From: Phytophthora quininea
Taxonomy: Eukaryota > Oomycota > Peronosporomycetes > Peronosporales > Peronosporaceae
Direction of reading: 5' to 3'
Assembly: GCA_011947345.1 (NCBI GenBank)
Contig: JAAVTG010000094.1
Location: forward strand, 279,427-343,426
DNA length: 64,000 bases
Position 1 is the first letter of the stretch; the number at the start of each line of letters is the position of its first letter. The notes under the pieces are model-generated. The model had not been told where the DNA came from. It did not search any database and saw only the letters and a program-made list of their open reading frames with translations. The position numbers and the translations under genes were made by a program. This document shows positions 1 through 10,282 of this stretch, piece after piece.

Positions 1-1075
1 ATGCCTTCGGCATGTCAGTTCACAATCGAAGTGCAAGATGAGCTACAACAACTTCGGTAACCAGAGTTACGACGACGACTACCCCAGCAATGGCAATGCG
101 GTGGCATCTACGGCTGGAGTCATAGCGGTGGCGCTGCCCAGCTCAAGTCTACACATCGGTCCAAATGGAGTCGATGTTGATATGATCAAAACTTACGAGA
201 CATCGGAGAACCAACCAGCCCGATCACTGCCGCGCTTGTTTGTACACAATGTCATCACTGCAGCGTTTGGCGGAATGCGCTTTGTGGAGGGCGCTCCTGT
301 TCGCAATTGGGGCCTCGTGACTGTTGCTAACCTGAGTGACCGCGAGGCGACATGGGCAATCAGCATGGGATGTCATTCGAAGACAAGAACCCGATCATAA
401 ATCGTCAGGACCAGCACCGCGGTGCTCAATCAGTCAAAGAGCTTATGCGCAGGTGCTACCCGCAGCTCGAGAGACGACGTCAAGACCCGCCGCAGCTTTT
501 GATGGTGATTCTCCCTGACAAATTGTCGTCTCTGTGCGGCGACGTGACGCGTTTGTCGGACACGGTGCTGCGTGTCCCCAGCCAGTGCATTGCGTCCGTT
601 AATTTGCCGCGAGCTAACCCGCAGTTCTGTGCCAATGTCTGCGTCAAGATCAACATGACTCAACGGCAAAAGTGCTGTTCTGCGTGATTCGCTGCCACTC
701 GTTAACTCGTCGCCCACGACAATCATCCGCGCTGATTTATAGCACCCTCGTTCGGGCCAAGGCGCTCGTCCCGCTGCTGTGGTGGCGTCCATGGACCGCT
801 ACTCGGGCGCGCTAGTGGCTGCGCAATAAGCAGCTAACGACGTTCAGCAGCTGCCCAACATGCTCCGCGAGCTATTCTTGGTGTACTACGAGAACACCCA
901 GCGTAAGCCCGAGCGAGGTCAGTACAGGCAGAGATGCGCGCACTCCACACGGCCTTCACGATGATCACCGAGGACTACAACCCCCGGTGGCATTCGTCGT
1001 GGTTAACAAGCGCCACCACCTGCGAGCATTTGCAGGGAACCGCGAGATGCTGACCGAAAAGGGAGCGTTGCGTGA
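1..1075 (+). pseudogene. Argonaute (MID-PIWI) pseudogene fragment
   Basis: Three reading frames carry ordered pieces of an Argonaute. Positions about 1-350 give the linker and the start of MID (RNWGLVTVANLSD). Positions 352-660 give the MID/PIWI junction (LLMVILPDK, VPSQCIASVNLPRANPQFC). Positions 680-830 give the start of PIWI, where the first catalytic Asp region reads ADL-stop-HP, followed by VVASMDRYSGALVAAQ and a further stop. Positions 840-930 read LRELFLVYYENTQRKPE, and 930-1075 read FTMITEDYNP and VVVNKRHHLRAF. The stretch that normally carries the second catalytic Asp (YRDGVSEG in the family) is missing between 930 and 940. Frameshifts, stops, this deletion and the absent C-terminus show a dead copy. 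The left end may continue outside the window. The family is clear from motif order; the original subclass is not. Confidence 0.85.
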
Positions 1076-1187
1076 TTGTATGAAGCTGTCTCGCTTTCAG
1101 CATGCTATACGACCAAGTCTCAAGTCAAACGGTAAGAGCAAATGCCAAGCGCGTTATATTGTTGTCATCGCCGTAATTCCTTCGAGT

Positions 1188-1385
1188 CTAGCGACGCTTT
1201 GCGTAGAAGGCACGCTCTTTCTCTTCGAAGGCTGCCTGCTTGAGTTGGCGCTGACGGACCATTCGGGCTCGGAAGTCTTCGTATTTGTCGGCAAGGCGTG
1301 ACGGGCTGCCAGCTTCCACACTGTACGAGATCACCGCCACGAAGGCGAGGAGAAGCACAACCACGGCTTGCTGGGTGAACTTCAT
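1188..1385 (-). CDS. small secreted protein, 65 aa
   Basis: An ATG-initiated 65-codon frame. Residues 1 to about 25 form a classical signal peptide: a Lys at position 3, a hydrophobic core VVVLLLAFVAVI, and a small-residue cleavage region ending VEA. The mature part is about 40 residues, rich in Arg, Lys and Glu (RARMVRQRQLKQAAFEEKER), probably helical, and has no cysteine. I recognise no family. No RxLR-EER or LFLAK motif is present, so it is not a canonical RxLR or Crinkler effector. It ends about 110 bp beyond the last recognisable Argonaute pseudogene sequence, on the opposite strand. The 5' flank holds an 8-bp tandem repeat. The signal peptide supports a real gene; the short length leaves doubt. 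Confidence 0.5.
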   Translation of the reverse strand: MKFTQQAVVVLLLAFVAVISYSVEAGSPSRLADKYEDFRARMVRQRQLKQAAFEEKERAFYAKRR

Positions 1386-1414
1386 CTTGGAAGACTTGAG
1401 GCGGAGGAGCTTGG

Positions 1415-1438
1415 AAGGCTTGAAGGCTTGAAGGCTTG
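1415..1438. repeat. 8-bp tandem repeat (aaggcttg x3)
   Basis: Three perfect tandem copies of aaggcttg lie 30-53 bp upstream of the small secreted protein's ATG, with degenerate copies on both sides (gagcttgg, gagcttgt). They would fall in its 5' leader or core promoter. Confidence 0.8.
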
Positions 1439-1575
1439 AGAGCTTGTTGAGGAATGAGCAGTGCCAGCCTTCAGCAAGACATCGCCCTCGTCCTCGAATC
1501 TCACGAAGCTTTTAACATAATTTTTATCGTGCTATTCCCGTAGTGATATCGAAACTTGTATTTGTCTGATGGAAC

Positions 1576-4500
1576 TTACGAGCCCATTGAACTGCTGCTG
1601 CTACCCTGACTACCGCGACTGCGGTGTCGGCGAGTCATATTGCCAGCGGGAGGTGGTGGGCTAGGTGCGTCGGTGGATACACTATTCTCGGGCGGTACGT
1701 ACGCCATCATGCGAATCCAACGACGTCGGCGCACCGAGGCACCGAGACGCTTCATACTCGACTTCCCTCGAGCTAAATGGAACTTGAAACGCGGAAAGTC
1801 CGTGGCATAACTCCATCCTTCGTCATCGCAGTCTGTGTAGTTCTTGTCGATCCGCCAGGGAGTGGTCCAGCTCCAATGCGGAGGAAGCGACACCTGCTCG
1901 AAGCTCATGGCCTTGTCACCATCTCGGTTGGAGAAGCGCGGTCGATCTGTTGGTAGAAGATGGTTGGGTGCCCATTTGCCAAACATACTCACGCGCTGGT
2001 TCTCAAAAATCTCCTCGAGCGCCACGCTCCCGTCCAGTGTGCTGTTGTAGCGGGTGACATTCGGTCGTCGGTGAGAAATGATACCCGTGGATGAGCTTCT
2101 TCGCGGGCGTCCTCTAGATCTACCGCCATTTTCAGGGCTGCCACTAGGTTGGGTGTTGTCAGAGGCACCTTCAGCTTCTTCAGCATCTACTGCCTTCCTA
2201 AGACCGTCGAAAACCGTCTTTGTACTCTTCACGAGACCTTCTCTAGTTGCAGAGATGATCTTCGACTTGAACATGGTGCCTTTCGAGAACGGAATCCCCG
2301 CGTAAACTTTTACTACAAGTGGCGCGCCGATCGCGTCCGAACTCGGTTCAATCACGTAGATCGTCTCGACGTGAAAGCAGTCGCCGTACGGGATATCTAG
2401 CAGTGTGAGCTTGTGTTCGATTACTAGACGGTCTGCGTCCATGCTGTCGCGCCCCTGCGAGGAGAAAGGGACGTGGACAATCTGCTGCGCCATCGTAGTG
2501 GCTGGTCCAAGTGACGACGTGCTCTTGGCGCGGTATTTCATCTCGCGGATTTGGCCTCCATATTCAGATGAATCTTCCCACTTACCACACATGTGTTCGG
2601 TGTCTCCAGCGTCTTTGTAGATGTTTTGCCACCGCGCGATCGAGTTGTCTGCGTAGAACAAATCAAAGAAATGTAGTGCGTCCTTGACTGCCGGGTGTAG
2701 CTCGTACTCGCCAATGAGCTGTCGTTCGTCCTCCGTAGACGCCAGGAACGGCTTCATGGGGATTGCAGGCTGCGAACCTCCCGGGTTCTCTAATACCCGG
2801 TTGACAACATGGAAGAACAGTCTTGACGAGCTCAGCATAGCCTCACGCGTAGCTGAAATGATCTTCGACTTGAACATGCATCCCTTCGAGAACGGAACGC
2901 CGAGATAGACCTTGGCGACCAGCTGTCCAGGGCTACCATCCGTGGAAGCCACACGCTCCACCACCAAAACCTTTTCTACAGTGAAGCAATCGCCGTAGGG
3001 GATGTCATGCATGGAGGCTTTCGACTGTATCACGAGCTTCTCAGTCGTCTCGGCTTCTCCCTCCGCGAATGGAACATGTTCAGTGGTAGTCACCATGGTA
3101 TGTGACGGTCCGATCGATGCATTCGTGGGCGAGCGGCAGCTCACTGTGCGCACTTGGCCGCCAAACTCCTTGGACGGTGCCCATTCAGTTACTTCGATCT
3201 CTGAGTCTCCGCGTTCCTTGTAATAATCGCTCAAGCGGTCGGAAGTGCCGTCGGCCATAAAGTTCTTGAAAAACTCGTAGACACTGGTCAAGGATGCATG
3301 GATCGGGTATTCTCCGACCAACTCGCGCTCGTTCGAAGACGTCACCAGGAACTGCATTAATTCAGCGCCACCAGCGCTGTCCACGGAATACTTGAGCGAC
3401 AACATCAACTGCCCAAGAATGGCATCACGGGTGGAAGTCACAGGCCATGCACATGAAAACTCAGCGGTGCGCATACCTGTAAAGCCTAGTAGTTCACGCA
3501 GCGACAACGACACTTCTCCGATCTTCGTGGTGAGATACCGCAAGTGAATTTCGTACACGTGCAGCACCATGATATCCGGCAAGCCGCAAAAAGCGCCAGA
3601 CGTCGCCCCCAAGGCGCGACACTCGTGGCAGTCCGAACAAAGGTGGTCTTGGAAATGCCACGTGAGCTTTTCGTTCCACTTGACAGCTCCCTTTTCTCCT
3701 TTCTCGCCTCTTGGTTTGGGAGACGTCTGACCTACAGGAACGCTCGAGTAGTCGTGCAGCTCGGACTTGAACTTGGCCACCACGTAGAACTGGCGTAGCG
3801 CTGCGTCCCTGTCGTAGCTCATGTCTTGTATCACCAGGTCCAATGCGTGCGATTTCAGGCGTACAGGAGGCACCACCGCTTCAGCGTCACCGGAATTGCT
3901 CAGCAAATTCAACGCACTGACACTGAAGCCGTTCTCGCCCGATAGTGCTCCACCTCCAGCACCAGCAGCTCCAGTCGTCTGGGACTGCGTCGGCATCGGC
4001 GTTAAGGCCGCGCTGAGTACGCTGTCAATTCGACCAGGCACATGTCCTTGGATCGCTCTCATCGTGAGCACGCAGAGCCAGGATCTGGCAGCCATGTCAT
4101 CCTCTGCGCGGAAGAAGTAGGTGCCCCTAATGTGCCTCGGATTTCAAGGGTGTTGGCTCCGAACTCGAAAGGGTCGGCCGGCTTGACGGCGTGCACCGCC
4201 AGCGAGCCTTTGACGTTGGTGTTGCGCCTGGCTGCGTCCGCATTGGGGTAGTACTTGATGCGCGCGTGGGCGTCCAGCACCACGAAGCGCTTCTTCCAGT
4301 GCTTGCCTCTCTGCAGCCCCTTCTTGACCAGCAGCCAGCCGTCCAGTGGGGCGTCCCCCAGCTCCATCAGCGCCTCCACGAACTCCTGCTTGTTGGCGAT
4401 CGTGTCGGCGAAGAAGGGCATGGCGTAGTACGTGGAGCGCCGCGGCAGCTTGGTGCGCGTCTCGCGCTCCAGGCGGTCGCGGACGCTGGCTGCGCGCTTG

Positions 4501-4703
4501 ATCGGCGCTTTGTCCGCGGGCTTGAGGCTGCGCGCGGCTTCGGAGGCGCTGGCGACGGGCGACGGCATGGGGAAGACGGTGAACAGCACGCGGAAGAGCG
4601 CGACGCAGACGGCCAGCCCCACGGTCACCACCATCAGCAGGTCCAGGAAGGCGTGCGCGCTGCCGCCCAGATCGGCGTCGCCCGCGCACGTGGCTGGCTC
4701 CAT
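1576..4703 (-). CDS. membrane-anchored PH-C2-VASt-VASt protein (one 11-nt frame break)
   Basis: Predicted product of about 1038 aa, starting at the ATG at 4703 (MEPATCAG). Residues about 18-45 are a hydrophobic anchor (LLMVVTVGLAVCVALFRVLF). A PH domain follows (DGWLLVKKG, WKKRFVVLD, closing helix with SWLCVL), then a C2-like domain (LDLVIQDMSYDRDA, KWNEKLTWHF, VLHVYEIHLRYLTTKIGEV). Two tandem VASt (StAR-like sterol-binding) domains follow, each with the repeated signature PFSKGxMFKSKIISATRE and a DIPYGDCF motif. The C-terminal tail is basic and Ser-rich. VASt domains bind or transfer sterols at membrane contacts in GRAMD1/Lam and plant VAD1 proteins; a similar role here is inferred. The reading frame breaks inside the PH domain at about 4120-4137, where an 11-nt segment flanked by gtgcc copies shifts frame. 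Without it the PH strand reads LEIRGTYFFRAEDD and the length is a multiple of three. It is divergent from the HECT gene. Confidence 0.8.
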
Positions 4704-6088
4704 CTCGTTGGCGTGGCGACGGATTCCAGACTGTGAACGAAGCACCGCAGCTTGGGCTTGGCTTACGCACGGTTGCTACACCGGGCTTGGTCATACTGAA
4801 ACCAAGATCGGCGTACCCGAGCCCGTCCCTTTTCTGCATCATACACTTTTGAAAATGCTTGAAAATGCCGTAATCTCGCAAACCGCACCAGAGAATGATA
4901 TTGTCTTCGCAAACGTTTGCCTTTGCTGGGAAAGCATGTGCTGTGGAGTGGCGTCATGCAGTGGAGTCAACACGGCAAGTGCAACCTCAGACATTGAGTC
5001 GGAGCCAATTTTTCGGCTAATGTGCTGTGGCAGGGACTCGACTCGAGTGTATCCGCCCGCCCGAGCGCAGATCACCGCGCTCGGGCGCAGGTCAACAAAG
5101 GCGCGGATTCATCCCCCTCCATCCCGCGAGTCTGCATCGTACAGAGACGGCGACCGGCGCCGACCAGCTAGATGGATCCCCTGGCTGATAATTGTACGGC
5201 GCCTTGCAATGCGTGCTCTTCGTTTCGTTAGCTCGCTGTCTGTCAGTGGCGCTGCAGTATTAACTCGAAAGTCGCGAGCAACCGGAGCCAATACAGCAGT
5301 CGACAGCAGGGAACTGAAGATTCGCGAAGCAAAAGGACTAACCGCCGCTCCAAACATGGATCCCTTCAAGTTGTCAGGTCGTGGCAAGGCCGCTCAAGTG
5401 TGTGCTCGCTCCCGTGCTCGATGGTGCTTTTCGGTGGGCACTGTGACTGCAAACGCTGAAGGTGGAGGAAGTAGGTTCAGCTTGATTAACCAAGTCGGAG
5501 TGGAAGGTTTCGTGTTACGTATTAAAATAGCGCCGACACCACGAATTCGTGCCACACCAAGCCTCACCAAGCCTTTCGCCTTTGAACGTTTGTGCTGGCA
5601 ATTTGTAAAGTGCGAACCCAAGCCTTGCAAACTATCGTGTTGGGGTTCTCTCTCGGCCACGACAGCCGAACTTGGATCATGCAAAGAGCATGTAGGTGAC
5701 TACTGTACAGTCATGCAAGTCGCCATGGGGAACAGGGATATCGCCCGTCGTAGCATCCTTCGTTCGTTGTGCTCTTGTGCTAGTGCGGCCTGCTCCAGCC
5801 AAGTACTGCTGCAAGGCGCTGACTCACATGTGATACAGGTTCCGGCGGCTTCAACCTCGACGCCAAGGCATCACTTTGAGTCTCCGATGCGACCTGTTCA
5901 AAATATGTATTCTGTGTATAGCCAGGTTGCACTGATTGGGATTTACTATAAAACCTTTCTCCTGCTCAATACGTACCTCTTCTAAACCGATATCGACTTT
6001 GTATTACGGGCATGTTGACGTGCACCGACCTGCTCTCTGCAATATCGCCGACAGCTTCGTCCCCGCCACTCGCCAACCTGCGCCCGCG
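4704..6088. other. divergent intergenic region, 1.4 kb
   Basis: This separates the starts of the VASt protein (minus) and the HECT ligase (plus) and must hold both promoters. Open frames exist here, including a long plus-strand frame running in from the antisense of the PH domain and a minus-strand frame at 5109-5387, but none shows a family motif, a convincing start or splice structure. I see no RNA gene or repeat. Confidence 0.5.
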
Positions 6089-8237
6089 ATGTCGTCGCAG
6101 TCGGGCGACGTGGACAGCGTCGTGTCGGCCGTCAAGTGGATCGGGCTGGTGCTGGCCGTGGCCGCAGTCGTCGCCGTGGCCACCGTCGTGTACCTGTGCT
6201 GCTGCCGCAAGAACGATGCCACGACGGACCTGACCGACGGACTGCTGCGAAGAGACCAATTGGAGGAGACGGAGCTCGAGGAGGAAGGCAAAGGCTGGCA
6301 GTGCATCGTCTGCGGCCACGCCAACGGCGCCAAGCGCAAGAGCTGCCTCATGTGTGGCACCAGCATCGGCTTTCTCATGGGCGGGGAGCTGGGACGGCGC
6401 AAGAGCTCGCGCACGCTACTGCGCAACAACAGCCGAGGCATTAACGTGGCTGCTGCCGCCGCCGAGGGAGACGACCAGGAGGCGCTGCTAGTGCGCCAGC
6501 GAGCTCTGTTTAAACGCCGCATGAACATGATGGCGGCCCGCAAGAACCTGTCGCAGAGACAGCGCGGCGCGTTCCGACGTCGACTGTGGCAGCGCAAGCA
6601 GCTCCAGGACGGCAAGTTCCACTGGATCCGACATAACAGCACCGACGTGATCGACCCGCTGCCCGAAGGTGAGACAGCGGACTCGGCCAAGCCGTCGCTG
6701 CCCTCCGAGGCGAGCTCTGTGGCTGGACCCAACGGAGAGAGCGTGACGGACTACCACAACTTGCGCTCGCAGGGATTTGTGTCCATGTACGATGCTAGCG
6801 GACGGCTGACATGGACAAGAGCCGACGAGGTATCCCTTGATATGGAGTCGTTCGAAGCCATGGGCAAGGGATTGGAGCAGATGGACTTTGAGGTGGGGAA
6901 TGGCTGAGTGGCGGCTCACTTTAATACGTTCGTGAACTCACCTGTGATTGTGCTTCCACTTTAGGGCGTGATGGCTCTCAGTTTCCGCATGAAGAAGCAA
7001 TGGTTCTTGGTGCAGCTCTCTCGTATCGCTACTCCAGTGACGGAAGCTGTTGCAAAACTGAGTACGTCTTGCACCATCGAACACGCTCGCTGATGAGGAT
7101 TGCTTATACTCTTGAGTTTGCTGCTTCTTGGTACAGCGGTGACTCGGGACAGAATAACTCAGCAAACGCTGCAGCTTGCGGATGCTCCTCCATCTGCGCT
7201 TCATGCGTACCTGAAAATCACTTTTGAAGGCGAACCAGGTATCGATGCCGGCGGTCTCCTCCGCGAATGGTTTGGCATTGTGTGCAAGGACCTGTTCAGT
7301 GAGAAGATGGGTCTTTTGTGCCGACGAAGGGCGAAGACATGAGCTATTGGATTGATCCGCTGTCGGGCGAGAAGAATCCAAACCACCTCAAATTCTTCCG
7401 TCTAGCAGGGATTATGATCGGCAAGGCGTTGTTTGAAGGGCTTGTGCTGGACGCGCACTTGGCTCTGCCCCTGCTGAAGCATGTACTGGGTATTCCGATT
7501 TCCTTTTCCGACCTCGAATTCCTCGACGAAGACCTGCACAAGAACTGCAAGTGGCTGCGCAACAACACACACGTGGAGAACCTTGCGTTGACGTTCAGCA
7601 TGATGCTCGAGAACGGCACCGAAGTGGATCTCAAGGATGGCGGGCGCAACATCGACGTCACCGACGACAACAAGGACGAGTATCTCCGCCTTGTGCTTGA
7701 GCACCGCATGCTCGACAGCATCGCAGAACAACTGCAGGAGTTTTTGATGGGCATTTACGACGTTGTGCCCAAACCACTGCTGTCTGTGTTTGACTACCAA
7801 GAGCTAGAGCTGATCCTCTGCGGAATCCCCACCATCGACACGGCGGACTGGAGAGCCAACACCCACGTGCGTTACATCAAGGAGGAGGACAACAAAAAGG
7901 GAAGATCACTGAAGAGGAGCAGCATGGCGTCCTTGAATGGTTCTGGATCGTCGTCGAGGGTCTCTCACCGGAGGAGCGGGCACGGTTGCTGCAGTTCGTG
8001 ACTGGAACCAGTCGCGTTCCGGTCGAAGGCTTCCGTGGACTCATGAGTTCCAGCGGTATTATCCACCAGTTCACGATCCAGCTCTTACCGCGGGGCAAGG
8101 ACAAGTCGGACCTGTTTCCCAAGGCGCACACTTGTTTCAACCGCCTTGACTTGCCCATGTATCGCAACATGGAGGAGCTGGAAACGTATTTATCGATGGT
8201 GTCTCAGATGGAGGTCTTTGGCTTTGGCCTGGAGTAA
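6089..8237 (+). CDS. membrane HECT E3 ubiquitin ligase with RanBP2-type zinc finger
   Basis: Predicted E3 ligase, about 667 aa, start ATG 6089 (MSSQSGDVD). Exons 6089-6892, 6965-7061 and 7137-8237, GT-AG introns of 72 and 75 bp. Residues about 15-40 are one transmembrane segment (WIGLVLAVAAVVAVATVVYL) followed by CCC. Residues about 70-90 form a RanBP2-type finger (WQCIVCGHANGAKRKSCLMC: C-x2-C-x10-C-x2-C). The C-terminal ~370 residues are a HECT domain: GIDAGGLLREWF, EDMSYWIDPLSGE, NHLKFFRLAGIMIGKAL, and the catalytic Cys in KAHTCFNRLDLP about 35 residues from the end. Two single-base deletions break the frame, in the T run at 7314-7317 (family expects GLFVPTKGEDMSYW) and near 7894-7901 (IKEEDNKKGKITEEEQ expected). 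Restoring both gives a coding length divisible by three. The ligase is probably tail-out in the cytosol and anchored in an endomembrane. Confidence 0.88.
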
Positions 8238-8317
8238 TTCTGCCGTTCCAGCAACCGCAATTGAACACATTAATACGAATCTCATCAATTGCTTCCACAA
8301 GAACAAAGTTGAAGTCG

Positions 8318-8974
8318 TTAGTTGCCGTGCTTTGCCCTCTGCTGCGCTTGATACCCCGCCACGTCCTCTTTGATCCTGTCCTTCTGGCGCTGTTGTGCTC
8401 GTCCTTGCACACCTCCCTCCGTCGGAGACCAGGCAGCAGACTCAGTCTTCGGCGCTTCCTTGGGCTGCTTCAATATCGTGATTGCTTCCTCGATCTTGCT
8501 CTCGTCAAGGGACACGAGGCTTCGCTTCTGTCTTCTTCTCAGCTGCACTTTCAGCAGCCTTAGCAACACTTGCAGCGTTCTGTCGACTGGCTGCAGCCTC
8601 GGCCTCTAGTTGTTTGAGACGGTCGCGCATCTCCTGAATGGCGCTGGCCAGCACCAGGTCCTTGTTCTGCTGCTCCTGCACCACGTCTAGCTCTCCCTGC
8701 ACGTGCTCCATCCGCATGGCCTCGTTCTCGCGCTCCATTCGTCTCTTGACGGAGTACAGATAGAGCCCCAGCACTGTGCCGGGCCCAAACGCAAACAGAC
8801 CGTAGAAGAGTTTGCGCCGCGGAGACAACAGTTTCCTGCGCGGTTTAAAGGCAGTAAATACGAGATACGGTTAGGCATCAGCACTTAGTTAGTGAACAGT
8901 ACTAGGCTTTAGACGTACTCGAAGGCGCCCGGAGGCGCATCCGAGAAGAGCATCTTCATCCGGTTGGTCGCCAT
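8318..8974 (-). CDS. small coiled-coil membrane protein, unknown function
   Basis: Exon 1 8919-8974 (MATNRMKMLFSDAPPGAFE), an 83-bp intron with gtacgt/gcag borders, exon 2 8318-8835. About 190 aa. A hydrophobic segment (FYGLFAFGPGTVLGLYLYS) lies at about residues 28-46. A long charged coiled coil follows (ERENEAMRMEHVQGELDVVQ and beyond), then a Ser/Pro/Gln-rich basic tail ending QQRAKHGN. One extra base at about 8509-8519 breaks the frame between TEAKPR and SLDESKIEEAI; removing it makes the length divisible by three. I do not recognise the family. The layout suggests a single-pass protein with a cytosolic coiled coil. Confidence 0.6.
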
Positions 8975-9271
8975 GATTGACGAGCTTCGTATAATGACGC
9001 TAAGTACGAATTATGTGGCGTCGAGGCCATGTTCTCTATTTACTTTGAATTTTCTTCCGTTAACGATCGCCAACTCCTCCGTTGTCGCTCGTCGATTATC
9101 TTCGTTTCCAAGGCTTCAGTTGCATCTGCTTATAATCCTGACAGTTTTTTGACAGAACTCCGGACATTGGTAGCAAGATCGACCAGCAAGTCGTCCACCG
9201 TCGCTGCCGACAACGCTTTATTTCGCAGTAGCAACAGACTTGGGGACTGGCGCGTGTTGCTGCCTTTACAC

Positions 9272-10099
9272 TTAGTGCTTCTTGTACAGGAACTCATTGG
9301 ACACCCATTGCTGAGAGCTGTTGCCCGAGTTCACTACGTCCAGCGTCTTGTTGCGGATCTCGTCAGCCTTCACGCGACTCAATCCCCTGAGCCAGATCTC
9401 GTAGCGGTAGTTGTTGCCCGTCTTGTCCTTCTTGTTGTTCTGCGTTAGCAAGAACAAAACGAAGGCATCGTCAGAGGAGCTCCTTCGCTATCGATATCGC
9501 TTGTTAATCTGCACACGCACCTTGTGGATCACGCGCACGCCCGTGACCTCGTCACCGGGGTCAATCAGTTCGCCGATGGCTCCTAGCACTAGCTTCTCCC
9601 AGAACTCGTCCAGCTCCTGGGCTCCCACCTCTAAAGGTTGCAACAAATGACAGCAGCAGCAATGAATCAAACTTAGTCAACATCACACCCATAAAGCCCA
9701 TTTACTATTGCTCAGTACCTTTTCGGATGGACCATTCTCCGCCGTTCTTGTTCTCTGGGTCCTCCCACTCGGGCACAATGCCGTCCTTGAACACTGCGAA
9801 GCCCTCGACCGTGCGGTCTGCAAACTTCTTCTTGGTGAAGCCGTCGAACAGCACTTGGCTGATGTATGCCATCAATTCCACACGTTTAGTATGATTCTTA
9901 GAGCTAGTTCTAGTAGATGAAGACGGCAGTACCTGGGCGAGGGGATGTTGTTCCAGTAGCCCCAGAACTCCTCCACCGTGTTGAACGTGCACAGCTTGAA
10001 GAGCTTGTCGGCGTACGACATGTTCTTGCCCTGCTCGCGCTGCTCCCAGATAGACCAGGCCTCGTTCAGCTCGTGCTTCTCCGCGTCTCCGGACGCCAT
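9272..10099 (-). CDS. EIF4E: translation initiation factor eIF4E
   Basis: Cap-binding subunit of eIF4F, 194 aa. Exons 9933-10099, 9719-9858, 9521-9630 and 9272-9439; introns of 74, 88 and 81 bp with clean GT-AG ends; all frames join without a break. The family signature is continuous: EAWSIWEQRE at the N-terminus, FNTVEEFWGYWNNIP (contact surface for eIF4G/4E-BP, including the Trp), FKDGIVPEWEDPENKNGGEW with the cap-stacking Trp-Glu, then ELDEFWEKLVLGAIGE. The C-terminus reads YRYEIWLRGLSRVKADEI and ends VSNEFLYKKH. The start is the ATG at 10099 (MASGDAEKHEL); an upstream in-frame TTG is less likely. It lies downstream of AUH on the same strand, 183 bp away. Confidence 0.93.
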
Positions 10100-10282
10100 G
10101 CTGCCTGCCGTATCCAACGAACTGCTTCGAGAGCTCCGCCCTGCTGCTTGCCTGTGTTCAGGCTTGTGAAGGGGGTACCACCTTCGTTTGACCCAAAAGC
10201 GTACCTAAAAATAAGACCCAAATCACGCACTTCTTTCCGTTGAAATTATGCTGAAAGAAGTTCGCTTCAACGTCGAGTGTCC

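Noticed and set aside
5109..5387. 92-codon minus-strand frame with a weakly hydrophobic N-terminus
   Set aside because: No clear signal peptide, no effector motif and no splice or promoter support.
4432..5985. 517-codon plus-strand open frame
   Set aside because: Its first 270 bp are antisense to the PH-domain exon and the rest is non-coding in character; no motif, and it ends in the HECT promoter.
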